Assembly: GCA_016292705.1 (NCBI GenBank)
Contig: JAEDHZ010000013.1
Span: forward strand, 1-15,002
Origin: Clostridiaceae bacterium
GTDB lineage: Bacteria > Bacillota > Clostridia > Oscillospirales > Acutalibacteraceae
DNA length: 15,002 nt
Direction of reading: 5' to 3'
Shown in pieces: positions 1 through 6,564 of the stretch; the stretch's first letter is position 1, and each line of letters starts with the position of its first letter. The position numbers and the translations under genes are program-made. The notes below the pieces were generated by a model. The model did no database searches. It was not told the origin of the DNA and saw only the letters and a list, made by a program, of their open reading frames with translations.

Positions 1-14
1 TGTATGAATAGCAT
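1..14 (-). CDS. 5' end of an unidentified gene leaving the left edge
   Basis: Only the first four codons (M-L-F-I) and part of a fifth are inside the window, so no function can be given. The start is supported by AGAGGTG about 5 bases upstream of an ATG at 14-12 on the minus strand, and by a TATAAT at 42-37 in front of it. The two palindromes at 51-64 and 77-88 suggest a regulated gene. Confidence 0.45.
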
Positions 15-36
15 TTTTTCACCTCTTTTAAAGATT

Positions 37-42
37 ATTATA
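37..42 (-). promoter_or_regulatory. Perfect -10 box (TATAAT) of the left-edge gene
   Basis: TATAAT on the minus strand, 23 bases upstream of the ATG at 14. No good -35 hexamer lies 17 bases further upstream (positions 60-65 read ACAACC), so the promoter may need an activator, or the -35 is covered by the palindrome at 51-64. Confidence 0.4.
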
Positions 43-50
43 TAACAAAT

Positions 51-64
51 CAACCGGTAGGTTG
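51..64. promoter_or_regulatory. Operator-like palindrome CAACCGGTAGGTTG
   Basis: Five-base perfect arms (CAACC/GGTTG) around a four-base centre, lying where the -35 box of the left-edge gene would be. The position suits a repressor site. The CCGGT-like core recalls some TetR-family operators, but that is only a resemblance. Confidence 0.35.
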
Positions 65-76
65 TTGTTTATGTTT

Positions 77-88
77 TGGTATATACCA
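77..88. promoter_or_regulatory. 12-base perfect palindrome TGGTATATACCA
   Basis: Perfect twofold symmetry over 12 bases, centred 25 bases upstream of the centre of the palindrome at 51-64. The form is like the symmetric sites bound by GntR/HutC-family regulators. It could be a second operator for the left-edge gene, or chance in AT-rich DNA. Confidence 0.35.
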
Positions 89-232
89 GTAGGAATACAT
101 ATCACTAATATCAAAAATTCCGCTTTTTGGCACTTGTCAAAAGGCAGCTACTTCCTCAGAATGAAAAGTTGTTTTGAGGGTGTTTCGTACCAACATCTCA
201 ACATGGAACAAGGAAACATGTTTACTGTAAAC

Positions 233-711
233 TCAGAAATTACTTGTTTTTTGTGCTTGCTCTTTTGTTGCAACATACCAATCATTAATTCTTTTGATTC
301 TTAGCAGATTCGTGTCTGTTTCAACAATATGAATAAATTGTTCTGAAAGACCATCCCAATCTTTTATGTCTCCCGCAGGTTTTAATGTCCACCCTATCTG
401 TTCCAATATAAAGTTGCTTTTTACAGAGTTGTTTGCCATAGATGTAGACACCCAATTTTCCGGTGTATCAGTTCCACCAAGAGCAATTGGCAATATGTGG
501 TCTATTGCATGTCCATATCTTTCTGAAAAAGCGTGGCCGCAGTCCGTTTCAAAGCCGGGCATGCACAGTCATCAGCCAAACAATGATTAACGAGTTCTAT
601 ATAATTAATACTTTTTCACAAAAATTGCCACCCCATTTAACAGCAAAATCGTTTATATGTTTTATGCTTTACATATTGTTCTAATTCTCCGATTGAGTGT
701 GGTATCCTTAT
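233..711 (-). pseudogene. Decayed HNH endonuclease gene, several frameshifts
   Basis: The open part (562-233, 109 residues from MPGFETD) has a clear HNH core: D21-H22 in HAIDHILPIALGG, N36 in PENW, N45 and K48. This is the ββα-metal nuclease motif of restriction and homing enzymes. Homologous-looking sequence continues upstream but in changing frames. IPHSIGELEQYVKH reads at about 702-661 in the frame of the upstream gene. HINDFAVKWGGNFCEKVLII reads at about 659-601 in another frame and ends at a TAG. IELVNHCLADDCACP reads at about 600-556 in the first frame again, before the final frame takes over. The C-x-C and later C suggest a half zinc ribbon before the HNH core. One shift sits in an ATATA repeat and one beside a C run, so slippage or sequencing error is possible. 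The gene follows the 712-1362 gene directly, and the family was probably about 165 residues. No ribosome site was seen for the 109-residue ORF alone, and an in-frame TGA precedes its ATG closely. Confidence 0.7.
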
Positions 712-1362
712 CTACATCGTAATAATCTTAAATTCATTCAAACAATCTTCAGCAAACTGTTGTATTTGTTTTTTGTTGTATGAGTCTATAAGGATTTGGC
801 TATATTGATCTATTTTTTCTTCAATAAAAAGACTTTTAATTATATTATTATATTCTTCTATATAATCTTTGTACAGTTTAAAAGCTTGTTTTTTAAACAT
901 TAATTTATATTCTAATATATAAGATCCTTTTGCTTCGTGTCCTGTAAAAGGATCCATAATTTTAGGAACATAACAAATGTTCCAGGGAGCCTCAAATAAA
1001 AAAATATTTTTTGTATGTCCAAAAATATGAGAGGTTTGATAGTTAAATATATTTTTGTTTCTTTTGTAACCTGTCATAGCTTCTAGATTCCTTTTGGGCT
1101 TTGTGTTGTTTGCGGGGTCCTCTTTGACATGCTCATTTTCCAAAAGAAATTTGTAAAAACTTTTGTATATTTCTGTGCCATGTCCATTTCTCCCATAACC
1201 ACGAATATATACTTCTTCATTATTATATACGCGATACAACAGGTTTTTCCACTCTTCTTTAACTTTCTCAACACCAGGAAAAATGGTGTTCTTAATACCC
1301 CACTCAAACAATTGCTCTTTTTCAATTCCAAAGGATTCCATAAATGACCTATATGAATCCAT
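712..1362 (-). CDS. HNH-like putative nuclease of an accessory island (uncharacterised)
   Basis: A 216-aa soluble protein of no certain family. I start it at MDSYRSF (ATG 1362-1360) because AGGAGG lies 6-7 bases upstream; the longer reading from 1401 begins inside rlmD. Residues 107-146 hold its most distinctive segment, with H112 in SHIFGHTKN, N128 in APWN, H142 in FTGHE and K145. The spacing (16 and 14) and following Lys fit an HNH/ββα-metal active site, so a DNA nuclease is inferred but not proven. The C-terminal third is Lys/Glu/Tyr-rich and helical. Coding DNA is strongly AT-rich compared with the genes to its right, and its ribosome site overlaps the rlmD stop codon (TAGGAGG), which points to acquisition next to rlmD. 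Its last codon before the stop is an ATG that may have been the start region of the decayed HNH gene downstream. It could belong to a restriction or other defence locus; no DNA methyltransferase is present here. Confidence 0.65.
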   Translation of the reverse strand: MDSYRSFMESFGIEKEQLFEWGIKNTIFPGVEKVKEEWKNLLYRVYNNEEVYIRGYGRNGHGTEIYKSFYKFLLENEHVKEDPANNTKPKRNLEAMTGYKRNKNIFNYQTSHIFGHTKNIFLFEAPWNICYVPKIMDPFTGHEAKGSYILEYKLMFKKQAFKLYKDYIEEYNNIIKSLFIEEKIDQYSQILIDSYNKKQIQQFAEDCLNEFKIITM

Positions 1363-1373
1363 ATTTTTTCCTC

Positions 1374-2546
1374 CTATTTCCGACATAGCTGCACAACACA
1401 TTCGACATGGCTCGTATGCGGAAACATATCCACGGGTTGAATTTTTTTAACCCTGTAGCCGTTTTTGCAAAGGAACAGCAGGTCGCGCTCAAGGGTTTCA
1501 ACCGAGCAGGAAACATAGACCACTCTTTCCGGGGCGGTTTTAACAATACTGCGGAGAAAATCAGGACTGCTTCCGGCTCTGGGAGGATCCATGAAAACAA
1601 CATTGAACCGCTCACCTGCCTTTGCCGCTTCAACCATAAAGCGACCTGCATCATCGCAGAAGAAGGCAGTGTTTTCGCTTTTGTTTAGCCTTGCATTGAA
1701 AACTGCGTCCGAAACCGCATCCTCGTTAAGCTCAACTCCGACAACATCAATTTCGGCGCTTTTCGCCGCAACAATGCCGATTGTGCCCGTTCCGCAATAG
1801 GCATCAAGAACACGGTCGCCGTTTCTGAGCCCGGCAAACTCAATTGCAGTCCGGTAAAGCACCTCGGTCTGAACGGGATTTATCTGATAAAATGACCGTG
1901 GTGAAATCCGGAAACGACAGCTGCAAAGAGTATCCTCAATGAAACCGTCACCGAAAAGAACAAATTCCTTTTTTCCGAGCACCATGCTTGTTTTTGAGCC
2001 GTTTATGTTCTGGACAACTGTTGTTATCGACGGAAAAGCTTTGAGCAAAGCGGAAAGAAATTCCTTTTTCTTGGGAAAAAGCTGTGTTCCCGTAACAAGC
2101 ACTACCATGACCTGACCGCTCGAAAAACCACGGCGGACAAGGACATGGCGAAGAAATCCCCTGCCTGTGTCCTCGTTATAGGCGGATAGTCTGAATGAGG
2201 GGAGGAGCTTTTTGATGAATACGATTATTTCATCGGCAAGACTGTCCTCAAGCATACACTCAGAGACCTCAACAACTCTGTGGCTTGAGGCCTGATATAC
2301 GCCGGAAATGATTCTTCCGCCGACACTTTTGAATGCAGCCTGAACCTTGTTACGGTAGTGAACCGGGCTTTCCATTCCGATAATCTCCTCAACATGGCAG
2401 AACTTTCCGAGTGCTTTGATGCACTTGACCTGCTTGAAGGAAAGCTGTTCTTCATAGCTCATGTTCTGAAGCTGACAACCGCCGCATTTTTTATAAAGAG
2501 GGCAGCCGTTACCTCTGCCCTCTCTTTTTGTTTTTGTGTTTTTCAT
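1374..2546 (-). CDS. rlmD: 23S rRNA (uracil-C5)-methyltransferase, RlmD/RumA type
   Basis: SAM-dependent m5U methyltransferase of the TrmA/RumA family, 390 aa, acting on 23S rRNA in the cytoplasm. An Fe-S cluster motif is visible: C15, C21, C24 (C-x5-C-G-G-C) and C97, with spacing like the RumA cluster. The SAM site is VLDAYCGTGTIG (247-258). The catalytic region has DPPRAG (320-325), the nucleophile C347 in YVSCS, and HTSHVE near the C-terminus with probable base E382. The N-terminal TRAM domain of E. coli RlmD is missing, as in RlmC, and Gram-positive RlmCD enzymes methylate both target sites, so the exact uridine cannot be told. The start ATG (2546-2544) lies one base after the stop of the 40-aa gene at 2548-2670, suggesting coupled translation. 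It is the last core gene of the cluster; the accessory gene at 712-1362 follows 11 bases later. Confidence 0.93.
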   Translation of the reverse strand: MKNTKTKREGRGNGCPLYKKCGGCQLQNMSYEEQLSFKQVKCIKALGKFCHVEEIIGMESPVHYRNKVQAAFKSVGGRIISGVYQASSHRVVEVSECMLEDSLADEIIVFIKKLLPSFRLSAYNEDTGRGFLRHVLVRRGFSSGQVMVVLVTGTQLFPKKKEFLSALLKAFPSITTVVQNINGSKTSMVLGKKEFVLFGDGFIEDTLCSCRFRISPRSFYQINPVQTEVLYRTAIEFAGLRNGDRVLDAYCGTGTIGIVAAKSAEIDVVGVELNEDAVSDAVFNARLNKSENTAFFCDDAGRFMVEAAKAGERFNVVFMDPPRAGSSPDFLRSIVKTAPERVVYVSCSVETLERDLLFLCKNGYRVKKIQPVDMFPHTSHVECVVQLCRK

Positions 2547-2547
2547 T

Positions 2548-2670
2548 TTATTTTCCGAGCTTCTTTTTGCCGCCGTATTTTTTCATGCAGTGCTTTACTG
2601 CCATTTCAATGGCGATTAGGGTGACAACGGCGCAAACAGCCGCAATCGGATTGCTTTCGTTCTTTTTCAT
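2548..2670 (-). CDS. 40-aa single-helix membrane protein (unrecognised)
   Basis: A short gene encoding MKKNESNPIAAVCAVVTLIA followed by a second half ending in KKYGGKKKLGK. It has a charged N-terminus, one hydrophobic segment (about residues 8-24) and a very basic tail, typical of a small inner-membrane protein with its basic end in the cytoplasm. AAGGGAG lies 8 bases upstream of the ATG at 2670-2668. It sits between the ABC permease (48-base gap) and rlmD (1-base gap), so it is probably part of the same transcript. It may be a small partner of the transporter, or a leader ORF whose translation delivers ribosomes to rlmD, whose own ribosome site is weak. I do not recognise the family. Confidence 0.65.
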   Translation of the reverse strand: MKKNESNPIAAVCAVVTLIAIEMAVKHCMKKYGGKKKLGK

Positions 2671-2718
2671 TGCTTTCGCTCCCTTTTCGTCGTGCCCGGA
2701 AAACGGACACTGAGATTG

Positions 2719-3537
2719 TTACTTAATGTTGACTTTGTGCTCCATGATCCAGCCGGTTGCAAAAAGCATTGCAACTGCAACAAGCGCCATAAAAATTGTT
2801 CCTCCGATTCCAAACGAGAAAACCGATTCGCTGCTTTCCATTGAGGCAAACGCAAACTTCAACCCGTCACCGGTAACGCTGAAACTCATGGGCAGTGAAT
2901 ATGTAAGCTTTGCGCCGATTGAGTTTGCCGCAGCATACGAACCGAAGAAAATCAGAAATCCAAAAATTTTCGGATGCTTCTGAAGCAGTCTTGTGTTTGC
3001 AAGGGTAACTGAAAAATACACAAATCCGACAAAGGTGAGAATTGCAAGCAACAGCAAAACAACAATAAGCACCAGCAGCTTTGCAATCGCCGCACCGGAC
3101 GGAAGCATATCAAGAACTCCGCTTTCCTTGAGCATATCAAGGATTGTGCCGATTTCTCCGTCAGTCTGTGCAAGTGCGTTCTGATATACTATGAAATATA
3201 TCACCGCAAGGGCAATAACCGAAAGAATAATCCAGACGAAAGAAACAATAACCTTTGAAGCAAGAAGATTGCCGCACTTGACAGGGAGAGTAAAACTCAG
3301 ATATCCCTGATTGGTATAAAGAGTGTCATAAAAATTCTTGATGACCGAAACAAGTGTCATAACAACGACAAGAATACCGGCAAAATAAAGCACAATTGAA
3401 GCGGCAATGCTCAGCCATGTGATTTTGACAAGCAATGCAAAGAGCATTACAAGAAGAACTGCGGCTGTGCAGGCATAAATTGCCGTAACATAGCGTGCGG
3501 AATGTTTGAACTCGTGTTTAATAAGCTTACCAAGCAT
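2719..3537 (-). CDS. ABC-2-type transporter permease subunit
   Basis: Integral membrane partner of the ATPase encoded just upstream, 272 aa. Six hydrophobic helices are visible at about 17-38, 43-65, 95-119, 151-175, 189-206 and 244-264, with a short basic N-terminus (MLGKLIKHEFKHSARY) and a hydrophilic stretch at about 122-148. I start at MLGKLIKHEF (3537) rather than the first ATG at 3609, because AGGAGGTG lies 9 bases upstream and the longer form would be a charged out-of-frame reading of the ATPase 3' end. It overlaps the ATPase gene by 11 bases, a normal sign of coupled translation. Permeases of this architecture pair with YtrB/CcmA-like ATPases and usually export lipids, peptides or antibiotics. 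The substrate is unknown. Confidence 0.88.
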   Translation of the reverse strand: MLGKLIKHEFKHSARYVTAIYACTAAVLLVMLFALLVKITWLSIAASIVLYFAGILVVVMTLVSVIKNFYDTLYTNQGYLSFTLPVKCGNLLASKVIVSFVWIILSVIALAVIYFIVYQNALAQTDGEIGTILDMLKESGVLDMLPSGAAIAKLLVLIVVLLLLAILTFVGFVYFSVTLANTRLLQKHPKIFGFLIFFGSYAAANSIGAKLTYSLPMSFSVTGDGLKFAFASMESSESVFSFGIGGTIFMALVAVAMLFATGWIMEHKVNIK

Positions 3538-4228
3538 AGCTGAACACCTCCTTGAAAACTTCCTCAACCGTTTTTCCCTTGTCCTTAATCTCATTGACAT
3601 GGGCGTCAATCACAACCTGACCGTTGTTAATCATCAGAACACGGTCGAAGATGTATTCAACATCGCTGATGAGATGAGTGGAGATGAGGACGGTTGAATC
3701 CTCCTCGTGGTTTTCAATGATTAGCTCAAGAATGTGGCTCCTTGCCGCCGGGTCAACGCCTCCGAGCGGTTCATCAAGGATATACAGCTTTGCTCTTCTG
3801 CAAAGAACAAGAGCAAGACGAAGCTTTTCCTGTTGACCCTTTGACATTGTTTTGAGTCTCTGCTTCATATCAAGACCGAATTTGTCAATCATTTTTTCCG
3901 CTTTGTTGCGGTCAAAATCTTTGTAAAAGTCCGCAAAGTAGTCCAGTGCATCGCACGGACGCATCCAATCGGGGAGATAGCTTTTTTCCGGGAGATAGGC
4001 AATAATGCTTTTTGTGTAGGCTCCCGGCTCCTCGTTGTCAATGCGTACCATTCCGCTGTGGTCTTTGATGAGACCGGTGAGGATTTTGATTAGTGTTGTT
4101 TTTCCACATCCGTTCGGCCCGAGCAGACCGACAATCTGCCCGCTTTCGCAGGAAAAGTCCACACCTTTGAGCACTTCCTTGCTGCCGTATGACTTTTTGA
4201 GTTCGGAAACATTGATGATTTTACTCAT
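3527..4228 (-). CDS. ABC transporter ATP-binding protein
   Basis: Nucleotide-binding subunit, 233 aa, that drives the permease encoded immediately downstream. All ATPase motifs are present: Walker A GPNGCGKTT (37-45), the signature as MSKGQ (128-132) in place of LSGGQ, Walker B LYILDE (148-153) followed by the D-loop GGVDP, and the H-loop histidine H185 in STHL. The short length and the single cassette with a C-terminal tail fit the CcmA/YtrB-type exporter group. A ribosome site AAAGG precedes the ATG, and the upstream P-type ATPase-like gene stops 16 bases before it. Members of this group are often paired with a GntR regulator; none is seen in the window. Confidence 0.95.
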   Translation of the reverse strand: MSKIINVSELKKSYGSKEVLKGVDFSCESGQIVGLLGPNGCGKTTLIKILTGLIKDHSGMVRIDNEEPGAYTKSIIAYLPEKSYLPDWMRPCDALDYFADFYKDFDRNKAEKMIDKFGLDMKQRLKTMSKGQQEKLRLALVLCRRAKLYILDEPLGGVDPAARSHILELIIENHEEDSTVLISTHLISDVEYIFDRVLMINNGQVVIDAHVNEIKDKGKTVEEVFKEVFSYAW

Positions 4229-4244
4229 ATCATTCGCCTTTCAT

Positions 4245-6557
4245 TTATTTAATTCTTGTTTTTCCGGTTATATATGCAACCGCACCCCATGCAAGCTGGA
4301 AAGCGATAAGAATTATCGGATTCCAAACAAGCGAAACTTTCAACAACGCAAAAACAACCGAAACCGCAAAGCTGAAGCCGAGACCGGCGAGCATCACGAT
4401 TTTTGAAAGCCTGTCTGCTTCAAAAAGGTTGTGGGCTGCATTGATGAGCAACAGTATTCTCCTGTCATTTTTTGCGCAGGCAAGACCGCTTTGCTTTTTC
4501 AATGCGGGATTTGCCTTGAGAGAGGAGATGAGAGTGCTGTTTTTGGTTGTTGCAAGCTTGATTGCCGCAATGTCAGCCATAAGCTTTTCGGCGGCAAGCT
4601 CCTGCGTCAGACACGGGTCGCCGCAGTTGAGGATGAGAACGATACCGGTTTTGTTGAGATTGCGAACGCTTTTTTTCGCTTCGCTGCGCACACGGTAGTC
4701 AACAACAAAAAGACCGATTATTATGCCCTCAACAACAACATACATCACGCTTTTGCCCTTTGCAAAGGCCTTTTCCTCCTCCTCGGACGGGGCGGCAATG
4801 CTGTGGGCAAGGAGCATTGAACGGTTTCCGACAAGGACTCTCCTGCCGACTACCCAGCAGGCATATCCGAGCTTTTCCTCATACTGAACATCTTCCGCCT
4901 CCGGAGGTCTGATACCCTCTTCGGCAAGGAAAGAATCAAATTCATTTTTGATAACGCTGCGTGTACCTTTCAGTGAACTTGCAGCAAAAACAACAGCGTC
5001 CGTGAGTGCGATATTTACGCCGGGAACGGTTCTGAATTTTGAAACCTTACCCTCAAAAATCTCCTGCGCATCAATAACAATTCCGTTTGCCTTTGCAACA
5101 TCTTTTGCGCTGTCTGCCGAGGAAACAACGGTGCATCCTGAGGCTGTCAGCTTGTCGTTATAATATTTCAACAAGACGGAAACAAGGTTAAAAAGGATTG
5201 GAATGCAAAGGCAGAAACTGCCCGGAAGGCAAGCAAAAAAAGCCCACACGCTTTTTTCCGTAACTGCGCCGAAAACAGCAAAAGCAACGCTTGCAACAAG
5301 GGTTGCTGCGCCAACAAAAAGCATCAGCCTTTCATCAGCTTTGTGCGAAAGCGAAAACCGCTCAAAATCCTGAGGAAAACCGCAATCGGCAGTGTAAAGT
5401 ATTCTGGGTTCGCCCTTTGAAATTCCGTAGCCGAGGGAGTCAGCATCGTTCTTGTTTTCAACCGTTTGCAGCGTGCAAAGCTCCTTTGAGCGCATAAGCA
5501 CAGAAATATCATGCCGAACACCCTCCACTCTCAGATACTCCGAAGCGCAGTGCGCAAGCAACGAAAAGAAGAAAAACGGAGTGCAGACCGTATATCCCGA
5601 CACTTCAACGGGTTTGAAAACAAGAAGTGAGAAACATTGCACCAGCGAAAACGCTCCGGAAAGGAGAATGAACAATTCCGCTTCCGGACGGAATTTCACC
5701 AACTGTGAAAATCCGTCTTTGAGAACTCCGGAGGAAAGCACAGCACCGATGCCGAGCAGCAAAAGGTTCAAAGCAACAAACACCAGTCCGTTTGAAACCA
5801 TGAGGAACGAAAACGCTCCCTTTGCCGAATTTGCCAGAAGCATGAAATATATAACAAGTGACGCCACAAAAAGGACACAGAAAACTCCGAGACGCTTTTT
5901 TTGCCGTTCTGACTGCTGTCTGAGTGTTTTGCGCTCGTTTTTTGCTCCTGCAAGCTCTGCTTTCAGTTTTTCAAGCCGCTTTTTTTGCTGGAGAATCCGA
6001 TCGTTGCGCTGCGAAACATCCTTGCTTTCCTGCTTTTCGTCAGCCCTTTCAATTGCATCAAAAAGAGTTTCGCCCTTTCTCAGCTCAAGCAAATCAGCAA
6101 AATTAATTCCGCCTTTGCCTGTCGGCTCTTTTTCAAGTATTGCCTTATCGGCATCGCCGGTTGAGAGAACACGGAAGTTTTCAATAAGATTCTGACGAGT
6201 TTTTTTCAGCTGCTTTTCAACCGACCTGGCGGAAACAATTTTCGGCTTCATCTCGTCTTCATAGCCATCAAATGTGAGCTGTTGAGCTTCCGGCTTTTTT
6301 TCGGACGGCTTTGCGGCAGCCGATCTGATGTCAAAGTGCTTCGTTTTTCCGTCTGTCGGAACAGTCCTTGTTTTGGCTGTGTCCGGGTCTTTGTTCTGTT
6401 CCTCGTTTATCGGGGGAATACCAACCGATTCAAGCAAAGAATTGATGTTTTCAAGGCTTTGCTCCTGCGAAACAGCAGATGGGGGCGCCCCTGATTTTTC
6501 GTTTATTCCTAAATCGGATTCAAGCAAATCCAAAGGATTATCCTTACCCGAATTCAT
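4245..6557 (-). CDS. P1B-type-ATPase-like membrane protein lacking catalytic motifs
   Basis: A 770-aa membrane protein. Residues 1-223 are hydrophilic and end in a Lys/Arg/Glu/Gln-rich probable coiled coil (about 182-222). Eight hydrophobic segments follow at about 224-244, 252-274, 292-314, 322-339, 412-432, 437-463, 719-740 and 743-763. That 4 + 2 + 2 order, with loops at 340-411 and 464-718, is the topology of heavy-metal P1B ATPases. The large loop has recognisable relics: VIDAQEIFEGK (494-504) in place of FDKTGTLTEGK, with D496 kept but KTGT lost; VLVGNRSML (574-582) of the nucleotide domain; GLFVVDYRVRSEAKKSV (614-630, compare L-D-x-LRPEAK); and CGDP (645-648) in place of TGDN. The hinge motif GDGxNDxP and the actuator TGE are not found. 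P453 stands where the membrane CPx proline would be. Pumping by the usual phosphoenzyme cycle therefore looks impossible, and a sensory or scaffold role is an inference. AAGGGTGA overlaps the end of rlmB, 7 bases away. Confidence 0.8.
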   Translation of the reverse strand: MNSGKDNPLDLLESDLGINEKSGAPPSAVSQEQSLENINSLLESVGIPPINEEQNKDPDTAKTRTVPTDGKTKHFDIRSAAAKPSEKKPEAQQLTFDGYEDEMKPKIVSARSVEKQLKKTRQNLIENFRVLSTGDADKAILEKEPTGKGGINFADLLELRKGETLFDAIERADEKQESKDVSQRNDRILQQKKRLEKLKAELAGAKNERKTLRQQSERQKKRLGVFCVLFVASLVIYFMLLANSAKGAFSFLMVSNGLVFVALNLLLLGIGAVLSSGVLKDGFSQLVKFRPEAELFILLSGAFSLVQCFSLLVFKPVEVSGYTVCTPFFFFSLLAHCASEYLRVEGVRHDISVLMRSKELCTLQTVENKNDADSLGYGISKGEPRILYTADCGFPQDFERFSLSHKADERLMLFVGAATLVASVAFAVFGAVTEKSVWAFFACLPGSFCLCIPILFNLVSVLLKYYNDKLTASGCTVVSSADSAKDVAKANGIVIDAQEIFEGKVSKFRTVPGVNIALTDAVVFAASSLKGTRSVIKNEFDSFLAEEGIRPPEAEDVQYEEKLGYACWVVGRRVLVGNRSMLLAHSIAAPSEEEEKAFAKGKSVMYVVVEGIIIGLFVVDYRVRSEAKKSVRNLNKTGIVLILNCGDPCLTQELAAEKLMADIAAIKLATTKNSTLISSLKANPALKKQSGLACAKNDRRILLLINAAHNLFEADRLSKIVMLAGLGFSFAVSVVFALLKVSLVWNPIILIAFQLAWGAVAYITGKTRIK

Positions 6558-6564
6558 TAATTAT

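Noticed and set aside
62..304. 80-aa plus-strand open frame at the left edge
   Set aside because: Cysteine/phenylalanine-rich, no ribosome site, and overlaps the regulatory region and the 3' end of the HNH remnant on the other strand.
1374..2546. The methyltransferase beside the HNH genes as the methylase of a restriction-modification pair
   Set aside because: Fe-S cysteines, DPPRAG, YVSCS and HTSHVE mark an RNA uracil methyltransferase, and its composition and operon belong to the core chromosome.
3538..3609. Longer permease start at 3609
   Set aside because: The extra 24 residues are an Arg-rich off-frame reading of the ATPase 3' end; the perfect AGGAGGTG belongs to the ATG at 3537.
5452..6195. 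247-aa plus-strand open frame opposite the P-type-like gene
   Set aside because: Ser/Arg/Phe-rich, with low-complexity character typical of reading a Lys/Glu-rich gene backwards; no start signals.
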